From positions 1 to 14,582 of the forward strand of contig WTCI01000291.1 in the NCBI GenBank assembly GCA_013138655.1: a stretch of 14,582 nt of DNA. Direction: 5' to 3'. Made by a program: the position numbers and the translations under genes. Numbering within the stretch: position 1 is the first letter of the stretch; each line of letters starts with the position of its first letter. Below, in pieces: positions 8,101 through 12,892 of the stretch. Below the pieces are notes generated by a model. That model had not been told where the DNA came from, did not search any database, and saw only the letters and a list, made by a program, of their open reading frames with translations. Origin of the DNA: Desulfuromonadaceae bacterium (GTDB taxonomy: Bacteria > Desulfobacterota > Desulfuromonadia > Desulfuromonadales > Geopsychrobacteraceae).

Positions 8101-9280
8101 TGCTGACGATGGCGCAGGTCCCCTCGTTCTCAAGGGGTGAGCCGAGAAGGTAGGTTTTGGTGAACGAATCCCCGGAGCATGAACCGTTCCAGATGTCCGG
8201 GTTCCAAGCTGTTTTGGTGTAGAAGGTTGGCGGATTGACGGTTGCTGCATAACCGGAGGTCAGGGTAAAAACGATCTCTGTGCCCGCCGCAAAGCGGTCG
8301 AGGGAAACCCGGTTGTCGAGGGCGTTAATGATACCGTCACCATTGCTGTCGGTTATTGCGGTTCCGTCATCCAGGATGCCTCTGTCAAGGACCCCGTCAT
8401 TGTTGTTGTCGTTGATGTTGTTATAAATCTGCCTTGGCGCGGTTGTCGCCGGATCATCAGTGGCGTAAAGCCAGCCCAGGTCATTGCTGTCGTAGCCGGC
8501 GCCCTCGTAGAGGAAGGTGACCGAGACTTCCTGTTCAAAGGGGATGACGATAGAGTTGGGATCCAGAGCAGCGTTCCCTGTCTCCAGCTGCAGGGTGCTG
8601 CCGGCGACGACCGAGACGCTGGTCAGCGAGAAGTCGTTGGCGTCGAAGCCGGCTGAATAATCGGTGGTGACCGAGGTCCCGCAGCCGAGAATCACCGAAT
8701 CGACCGAGGTGTCATCAAAGGTCGCGGTGACGGTATGATTTGTGGTGCCCATGGCGAGGGTTGCATCTTCAGCAGTGGCCGAATCAACGCCACTCCAAGA
8801 GGTAAAAGCGGAACCTGATCCGGGAGATGCAGTTAAGCTGAGGGTGCTGTTGTCGGCAAAGGGGCAGCTGCCGCCACTGGTGTAAACCGTGCAGTTGTCG
8901 GCCCCGTCCGAAATGGTGACATTGCCGCTTCCGGAACCGGCAAAGTTGACAGTGACGCTGTTCTGCGCGATGAAGTCGACAGCAACGATCTGATCGGAAC
9001 CATCCATGAAAATCGAGGTTTCGGCACTGTTCACATCTGCAACGTTGCCGACCCAGTGGGAAAACTCGTAGCCTGCTGCAGGGACTGCTCTCAGCGCGAC
9101 GGTTGCATTGTTAGCGACGGAAAGACTTCCCGTGGCGGAGATGGCTTGTCCGGCAAAGTAGACGGTGCCCTGACCGGTGACGGTACTCAAGTATAAGTTT
9201 TGTTTGGCAAGTGCGGTCGACGAAAATGCCAGGGTCAGCAACAGGCTCAGTAGCGAGTAACATAACAGTTTTTTTGCCAT
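5123..9280 (-). CDS. pilY1: PilY1-like type IV pilus tip/adhesin protein with extra N-terminal domains
   Basis: A 1385-residue exported protein. Residues 1-25 are a signal peptide (cleavage after STALA). Two InlB-like repeats follow (about 27-105 and 108-190). Residues about 250-466 are DUF4114-like, ending in WEDLPNGGDTDHNDMIF. A beta-rich segment spans 485-610 and an apparently inserted beta-sandwich 699-781. The PilY1/PilC propeller domain starts near 855 (VGSRDGMLHAFDTG, then EELWAFIPANLLPRL and YVDASPAVADVYID). A calcium loop DSDGNGYTD (1142-1150) sits where P. aeruginosa PilY1 has its regulatory calcium site. EF-hand-like loops also occur at 291-302 and 311-322. No MIDAS-type VWA domain of P. 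aeruginosa PilY1 is visible. PilY1 acts with minor pilins in pilus priming, retraction control and adhesion. The ATG has GGGAG seven bases upstream. Last gene of the operon. Confidence 0.9.
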   Translation of the reverse strand: MAKKLLCYSLLSLLLTLAFSSTALAKQNLYLSTVTGQGTVYFAGQAISATGSLSVANNATVALRAVPAAGYEFSHWVGNVADVNSAETSIFMDGSDQIVAVDFIAQNSVTVNFAGSGSGNVTISDGADNCTVYTSGGSCPFADNSTLSLTASPGSGSAFTSWSGVDSATAEDATLAMGTTNHTVTATFDDTSVDSVILGCGTSVTTDYSAGFDANDFSLTSVSVVAGSTLQLETGNAALDPNSIVIPFEQEVSVTFLYEGAGYDSNDLGWLYATDDPATTAPRQIYNNINDNNNDGVLDRGILDDGTAITDSNGDGIINALDNRVSLDRFAAGTEIVFTLTSGYAATVNPPTFYTKTAWNPDIWNGSCSGDSFTKTYLLGSPLENEGTCAIVSNWMGQTAIDRLSSLFNLSFTETDTQTLAITRGEQFAHVIVGTPADKPNEWVLGWEDLPNGGDTDHNDMIFQIERKTGGSAELLRTEAVTPVETDAYFTAVTLQVTDNMPGDGASSISYELSIDGGDTWVTITHWDIVKRYPLDNNGDPITSTDLAAAGVMITDSWTPGSPATTYRSVRIDFSGMNLSGRLLIWRANFTSDNEAHQPAIVDVQLDASVATHGEVSRSTPVIQGNLLFDASYETPASSWTDKSLRGHLRAMRIYDPVDTTATDYIELWDAATELQNKEPSARVIKYPQMTITTVTDESLGTGDGTTRTFSGTLASHPVLATTVNITDNRETFEDLYINDLIGSLSQGATGSINRYTGEYTVTFNEAPGNNVAITASYSSYVLTGDLLKFTRANTPDSVLAIDDSYLNGSGYDYDFDNDNDFDSNDGNWLVNWTQGYADGATTRKEGILGPIDHSTPAVVTPPGKPAWYYGTSITLPERTAYDSFRTDNADRRTIAVVGSRDGMLHAFDTGAFRWGDNPKTIAVIEKRGYYLWPDASVSNYADVQSWWITYLASLTSTDPPYFRWQDLGLAAPDYGTGEELWAFIPANLLPRLKNNVLNGEDRAYVDASPAVADVYIDVDDNGDKEWRTVILSAEGNGGDTIFCLDVTDTSAPAFLWEFSDPELFRSRSSPAVAVIGRIFDISTAETKWVAFFVSGRNYDPNAYPSVYMVDIDTGTVLEQIVLDSIEAGRGGVPSGQPSIVDSDGNGYTDRAYIGTDKGYLYKINFPDSPNSSGHLSTVLVNVDFTDEDGNTVDPNQRYHPIYGSPSVVVDNGLTSTGAIDYNVRIFFGTGDSPYYDEDIDTGNTTYQFFAYNDKAGKNVASNTPIRLEWFFELPAGHRIFASAFAAAGQIYFGTATGETEDPCEGPNEGRIYAFTYDGASVINDDLGNAGLEVGDLYTAPTVEDEHLYIRTPGGIRSFGDGEYNNDIKKGGLPSTNMTYWREIF

Positions 9281-9352
9281 CTTTCTTCTCCCGGGGCCGG
9301 ACTTTCAGCAACTTTTGCTTAGCCATCTCATGACTTTTTGCGAGTGCATCAT

Positions 9353-9988
9353 TTATTGAATCTGCGAGTTAAAAGCCGCATCCACGGGATTGACATCGTT
9401 GGCGCCGTAGTTTTTCCCGGCGCCGCCACCTTCCTGAGCACCATAGCCGCTGAGGGCATCACCACCGGTCGCGGCCCCTTTCATCAGAATTTCGATGCTG
9501 GAGCTGCCGCCGCCCGGAACCCGAGCGTCCGCACGCAGGTAGATGATGCCGTCGGTATCGTCTCGGTGTTCATTCCCCGCCGTGCCGCCGTCATCGTTGT
9601 CCCAGACGGTGACGTTGTACAGGTAGTTGCCGCTCAGATTACCGTCCGTGATCCAGCGTGACCCGGTCAAGTAAGTGCTGCCGGTGGCATCGTCTCCGGA
9701 ATTAAAAACTTCATCCGGACCTTCAAGCGCAAAGTCCCAGTCGGGATCTATTCCGGCGGCAAATTTGGCCATATTTTTATCGAGGAAAACGCTTTTGAAG
9801 TTTCTGCGCAGGTGGTCAACTCCCGCTTCAGCCGCATAAAAAGCTTCCGAGTGGGTTCGTTCAGTCGCTGAAATCATGGTTTCCAGCATTGAGGTGTTGG
9901 TGGCGGCCATGCCGATGATGGTCAACAGTGCCAGAATAACCATCGCAGTGACCAGAACGGCGCCTCTTTGATTATGTAAATTTTTCAT
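9353..9988 (-). CDS. pilX: PilX-like minor pilin assembly protein
   Basis: A 211-residue protein with a type IV pilin-like N-terminus: short basic leader, RG at 8-9, then a hydrophobic helix AVLVTAMVILALLTIIG. The following SMLETMISATERTHSEAFYAAEAG block is the PilX_N signature (PF14341). Mature position 5 is Thr (T14), not the Glu of the three pilins upstream; PilX and GspK-type subunits often differ there. The C-terminus is unusually Gly-rich (GGGAGKNYGAND). PilX is a low-abundance pilin that with PilV, PilW and FimT/FimU forms the priming tip carrying PilY1. The ATG has GGAG six bases upstream (9998-9995). It starts 12 bases after pilW and precedes pilY1 by 72 bases, in the usual gene order. 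Confidence 0.88.
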   Translation of the reverse strand: MKNLHNQRGAVLVTAMVILALLTIIGMAATNTSMLETMISATERTHSEAFYAAEAGVDHLRRNFKSVFLDKNMAKFAAGIDPDWDFALEGPDEVFNSGDDATGSTYLTGSRWITDGNLSGNYLYNVTVWDNDDGGTAGNEHRDDTDGIIYLRADARVPGGGSSSIEILMKGAATGGDALSGYGAQEGGGAGKNYGANDVNPVDAAFNSQIQ

Positions 9989-10000
9989 TCGTGACTCCGT

Positions 10001-11125
10001 TTAGTTCAGTCCGAAATTCCGTATTTTAACCGTCACCGTTAACAGCCGCCGTCGGTAATTATCCGCCGGGCCAGCCCCGTTATCTTCCAAGGCCATGCGC
10101 TGGCCGCTAAAATTTCCGTAACTGTTCCTGTGTGGATGGGCACTGCGAGCGAGAACATTGATTGTGACCAAACGGACCTCGGGGATTTCCGCAGCGGTCA
10201 GGTCCCGGTTGTTGATCGTGGTTCCGTCATCCAGTTCAAAGGAACACTGGAAATCTTCGATATGTTCGGCAATGACCTCCCCGCCATCCCCTGTGTCCCG
10301 GTACAGAGCTGTGATACCGTTCGCATCGGTGGCAACGGAGTAAATGGCCTTATACATGCTTTTGGTATTGAAGAAGCTGATGGTGCTGCCCGGGGCAAGG
10401 GTGTTGAGTTGTTTGTTGGCGAGACTGGTTGCCGGATTTTCTCCTAGAAAGTTGTAGAGATCCTCAGCTCCCGGGATTTGGGCGTAGCTGACATTCGGAC
10501 CATTACTGAGAGTGTCAAAGCTGCCGCCACCGTTGTTGCTGATATGGGTTGCAATCAGGATGCTGGTTTGGCTCTTGTCGGGAGTGCTGACAATAAAAGG
10601 CATATTCGAGGATGCCAGGGCATAGACCGCACCGTTGCACGAGCAGGTTTCAGTCAACCAGGAACTATACGGCGCATCATCCAGTTCTTCGGCGAATCCC
10701 GCAGTCGTCGCCGTTGGGGACGTGGTGCTTGCCAACGTTAGGGGGGGGAGGTCGCTGCAGAGAATTGTCGCCGCGCCCGTCAAACTGCCACAGGCATTGC
10801 TGTCGGAAGCTTCATAGATGATAGTCAGCCGGTCAGTGCCGCTTGTTCCGCCGTTTTCAAACCAAAGGGGGAGGACTGCTGCGGCATTGGGTCCTTGCAG
10901 ATTCATGGCCCCGGATCCTGCCATGCGGATGTCGCGTTCCAGAAACATCTTCGCCGTGCGGACATTCTGTTGCATGGCAGCAACGTCTTCCTGAACGTTG
11001 TAGGTTGCCTGACTGCTACTGAAGACCTTCATGATCACGGTGAGGAGGATGCTTGAAATTACCAGCACAACGAGGAGCTCAACCAGGGTGAACCCCCGGT
11101 TGTTTGATTGCTGAGAAATGTTCAT
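10001..11125 (-). CDS. pilW: PilW-like minor pilin
   Basis: A 374-residue prepilin with a textbook class III signal: leader of 11 residues, cleavage at RG11|F12, then FTLVELLVVLVISSIL with Glu at mature position 5 (E16). PilW proteins are the largest minor pilins and have a long N-terminal helix continuing into ERDIRMAGSGAM, as here (PilW family, PF16074). The rest is a secreted globular domain with several cysteines (for example SNACGSL, ILCSDL, TCSCNG) that could form disulfides. The ATG at 11125 shares one base with the pilV stop (TGATG) and has GGAGG six bases upstream, indicating translational coupling; GTG 11128 is too close to that site. Processed by PilD-type prepilin peptidase and assembled at the pilus tip. 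Confidence 0.88.
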   Translation of the reverse strand: MNISQQSNNRGFTLVELLVVLVISSILLTVIMKVFSSSQATYNVQEDVAAMQQNVRTAKMFLERDIRMAGSGAMNLQGPNAAAVLPLWFENGGTSGTDRLTIIYEASDSNACGSLTGAATILCSDLPPLTLASTTSPTATTAGFAEELDDAPYSSWLTETCSCNGAVYALASSNMPFIVSTPDKSQTSILIATHISNNGGGSFDTLSNGPNVSYAQIPGAEDLYNFLGENPATSLANKQLNTLAPGSTISFFNTKSMYKAIYSVATDANGITALYRDTGDGGEVIAEHIEDFQCSFELDDGTTINNRDLTAAEIPEVRLVTINVLARSAHPHRNSYGNFSGQRMALEDNGAGPADNYRRRLLTVTVKIRNFGLN

Positions 11126-11526
11126 CACTCGCCTCCGTTGGCAACGATTGTGCGCAAAATAACCTGGTGCGGGCCCTTGCTCACCCAGCGCACCGTGACC
11201 GTGACCCTTTTCAAGTCGGCCATGGGGGTATCGACTTCAACAAGGGTTTCTCTACGGTAAATTGTTCCGTTGACGTTGGTTTCGATGTAGGGATTGGGGT
11301 CAGTGGTCGGAGGGTTCGGATTATAGATGTCGGCGTAATCCATATTGCGGATTTCTTCAATGCGGTCTTCAGCCAGACTGGTCGCCTGAGATATCGTGCT
11401 GCCGTGGGAGTTCCCTTTGATTGCGGTCACCTGCAAACCAGCAACGGCCAGCAGGCCGAAAGCCAGAATGGTGACGGCAATCAGCAGCTCGATTAAAGAA
11501 AATCCCTTGTCGTTTAGCGGTTTCAT
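11125..11526 (-). CDS. pilV: PilV-like minor pilin
   Basis: A 133-residue prepilin: leader MKPLNDKG, cleavage before F9, then FSLIELLIAVTILAFGLLAVAGLQ with Glu at mature position 5 (E13). The GLLAVAGLQ...A..LAEDRIEEIRN pattern is typical of PilV/type II secretion pseudopilin GspI-like proteins, whose helix continues into the periplasmic domain. The size is normal. It lies between fimT and pilW, as in known minor pilin operons, which decides PilV over GspI. AAGGAG lies ten bases upstream of the ATG; the stop overlaps the pilW ATG by one base. Confidence 0.88.
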   Translation of the reverse strand: MKPLNDKGFSLIELLIAVTILAFGLLAVAGLQVTAIKGNSHGSTISQATSLAEDRIEEIRNMDYADIYNPNPPTTDPNPYIETNVNGTIYRRETLVEVDTPMADLKRVTVTVRWVSKGPHQVILRTIVANGGE

Positions 11527-11543
11527 AGCAAGTGGACTCCTTT

Positions 11544-12107
11544 TTAGTTCGACCAGCCCGAACCGTAGTTGTGCCAGATTTTTATCCGGCCGGTTGCGGC
11601 AAGAGTGCTGACAGCAAAGGTTATCCCGCTGGGTACAGTGAGGTAGACGGTTCCCGTGTCAGAGCTTGTGCCGTTCGGGTTGAACACGATCCGATCGTTG
11701 GGATAGGAGACGCCATCACCAATGGCCACAGCATTCAGTTCTCCCTGGTTGCTGCCAAAGGAAACATTTTGCGGGAGTGTGATTGTACGAAAAACGGTGT
11801 CGTCGCCATCTCCCCAGGTTACGGGGTCGGCAGGATCTTCCGGGGCATAGGGTTCGCCCGAATCGCTGATGACGACATAGCTGTTTGCTCCGGGATTGAA
11901 CTGAATGGCCCAGGGCCTGGTATCGCGTATCGCCCTGGTGCGGGCCAGATTCATGTTGCTGGTGAGATCCCTGGCAACACTTTTCAGTTGGGCCTTATCC
12001 CCTTTGTTGCCCATGTAGTAGTATGCTGTCATCATCATGATCGACATCATACTGATTACAATAATGACTTCGAGCAGGGTGAAGCCTCTCTGGCCGGGTC
12101 TTCTCAT
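11544..12107 (-). CDS. fimT: FimT/FimU/GspH-type minor pilin, first gene of the operon
   Basis: A 187-residue prepilin: leader MRRPGQRG, cleavage before F9, then FTLLEVIIVISMMSIMMM with Glu at mature position 5 (E13). The helix extends into SVARDLTSNMNLARTRAIRDTRPWAIQF, where the LARxRAI element is the GspH/FimT domain signature (PF12019). The C-terminal part is a beta-rich domain ending in GRIKIWHNYGSGW. FimT/FimU joins the minor pilin priming complex; some FimT proteins also bind DNA during natural transformation, but no basic DNA-binding tail is evident here. GAAGGG lies about ten bases upstream of the ATG. The gene is preceded by the sigma-54 promoter and a leader of about 200 bases. Confidence 0.87.
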   Translation of the reverse strand: MRRPGQRGFTLLEVIIVISMMSIMMMTAYYYMGNKGDKAQLKSVARDLTSNMNLARTRAIRDTRPWAIQFNPGANSYVVISDSGEPYAPEDPADPVTWGDGDDTVFRTITLPQNVSFGSNQGELNAVAIGDGVSYPNDRIVFNPNGTSSDTGTVYLTVPSGITFAVSTLAATGRIKIWHNYGSGWSN

Positions 12108-12190
12108 TGTCCGACATCCCTTCCAATGGTGATACGTCTTTGGACTGTGCTAAGTATGGCCTTGATGGTTAAGGGTTGCGATAGCACATC

Positions 12191-12290
12191 ACTCCAATTT
12201 TTTACCAGAGAATTATGTGATATTGCTCCAGTCGGAAACAATATAATTGTTGACAAACAATCTGATTTGATAATTCCAATAGATTGGAGT
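12191..12290 (-). repeat. TCCAAT/ATTGGA repeat set in the AT-rich leader of the pilin operon
   Basis: The plus-strand words actccaat (12191-12198) and attggagt (12283-12290) are perfect 8-base inverted repeats. The second is part of the palindrome TCCAATAGATTGGA (12275-12288). A direct copy of gattggag occurs at 12282-12289 and at 12332-12339, exactly 50 bases apart, the latter touching the -24 box. One more TCCAAT is at 12122-12127, beside the fimT ribosome site. A separate palindrome ATTGTT-GACA-AACAAT lies at 12246-12261. Much of this segment is clearly AT-richer than the neighbouring genes. They could be protein sites or alternative leader-RNA stems; no known riboswitch was recognised. 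Confidence 0.55.
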
Positions 12291-12314
12291 TTTCTTATTC
12301 TTATCGCTTATTAA

Positions 12315-12331
12315 AAGCAATTATTGTGCCG
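12315..12331 (-). promoter_or_regulatory. Sigma-54 (RpoN) -24/-12 promoter of the minor pilin operon
   Basis: The minus strand reads CGGCACAATAATTGCTT. This fits the consensus TGGCAC-N5-TTGC(A/T) with one mismatch in the -24 box and the essential GG-N10-GC spacing exact (GG at 12330-12329, GC at 12318-12317). Initiation is expected near 12305, leaving a leader of about 198 bases before fimT. RpoN with an enhancer-binding protein such as PilR controls pilin genes in Geobacter and Pseudomonas, so the context fits. Confidence 0.75.
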
Positions 12332-12382
12332 GATTGGAGGGCTTGTTTCCGGGGGTTAGATCGTCAGGCGAGGGGTATAGTT

Positions 12383-12803
12383 ATGCAATATTTGTCAAGA
12401 ATGTGCATTTTTTGCATTTATGCCGCGGGTTCAAAGTAAATGCCTTTCGCATCAGCCTGCTTGCAGCTGAGGAGCGCTTCTTCGGTGTTTCCGGGCTGCT
12501 CTACCGGGTAACGGCAAAAAAATCCAGGGTGTTCTGCCAGCCCGAATCTTCTTTAAGTATTCCGTCAAGCCGGGAACCCACACCTTTAAAACCTCCTTGC
12601 TGTTGGTCCGGGCTGTTCCGGTGACCATAGAAAGCAAGCAGCCGGGACAAACCCACTACATCAGAGTGGAGTATCAATTCGGGGTGCCGTTCGCTTTCAA
12701 GATGGTTGAGGTGTCAGGGGCCGAAGCTCTGGCGGAAATCCCCAGCTGTTTTGATATTACCGGGAAAAAGGCGCAGCGTAGACTGCGCTTTTTTTTTACC
12801 TGA
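12383..12803 (+). pseudogene. Frameshifted DUF2846-like lipoprotein gene (two single-base losses)
   Basis: No single frame spans it, but three consecutive plus frames join into one plausible protein of about 140 residues. Frame one starts at ATG 12383 with GAGGGG seven bases upstream and encodes a lipoprotein-like signal ending FCIYAAGS. Adding one base near 12432 turns this into the lipobox AAGC and continues as KVNAFRISLLAAEERFFG and GLLYRV. Adding one base near 12510 continues as NGKKIQGVLPARIFFKY, SVKPGTHTF, PVTIESKQPGQTHYIRVEY. The G-K-x-I-x-x-L-P...Y-x-V-x-PG-x-H-T...G-x-x-Y-x-R order resembles DUF2846/PEGA-like lipoproteins. The last frame stops at 12803, inside or after the terminator, so the native stop may also be lost (TGA at 12752 is one frame away). 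Sequencing error is the alternative. Confidence 0.6.
12771..12797 (+). terminator. Intrinsic terminator (possibly bidirectional)
   Basis: GCGCAG (12771-12776) and CTGCGC (12783-12788) form a six-pair stem around the loop CGTAGA, followed by nine T (12789-12797). Five A residues (12765-12769) precede the stem, so it could also stop minus-strand transcripts. It shows that the plus strand upstream is, or was, transcribed, which supports the decayed lipoprotein gene. Confidence 0.8.
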
Positions 12804-12855
12804 AGCTTGGCCCCGTGTCTCTATTTGTGCCCATGCAGACGACAGATGAATCAGC

Positions 12856-12884
12856 TTTCCCTCGCTGTCGGCTTCCTCTATAAT
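12856..12884 (+). promoter_or_regulatory. Promoter of the JAMM-DinG helicase gene
   Basis: A perfect TATAAT at 12879-12884 has a weak TTTCCC (3/6) 17 bases upstream. Initiation would be near 12891, only one to three bases before the ATG at 12893. No LexA-like palindrome was recognised nearby. Confidence 0.5.
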
Positions 12885-12892
12885 CCCACCCC

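Noticed and set aside
12250..12274. Perfect TTGACA (12250-12255) followed by GATAAT (12269-12274) on the plus strand
   Set aside because: The spacer is only 13 bases, too short for a normal sigma-70 promoter; TTGACA is also part of the ATTGTT-GACA-AACAAT palindrome.
11532..12314. Long plus-strand open frame of 260 codons
   Set aside because: Antisense to fimT and its leader; the minus strand encodes a clear prepilin with good ribosome site, and the plus frame shows no recognisable domain.
12414..12443. Inverted repeat GCATTTA/TAAATGC with a 16-base loop
   Set aside because: Seven-base arms inside the signal-peptide part of the lipoprotein remnant; no following T run and no partner element, so probably chance.
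12452..12583. A 43-codon minus-strand frame starting at GTG 12583 with a perfect AAGGAGG eight bases upstream
   Set aside because: It is antisense to the lipoprotein remnant; the ribosome-like word is the complement of codons in that sequence, and the peptide resembles nothing known.
12440..12660. Possible GEMM (cyclic di-GMP/cGAMP) riboswitch, considered because such elements precede pilus genes in Geobacter
   Set aside because: The conserved GCAAAGCC and paired AGCCGG elements are not found on either strand; the conservation-like signal is explained by the lipoprotein remnant.
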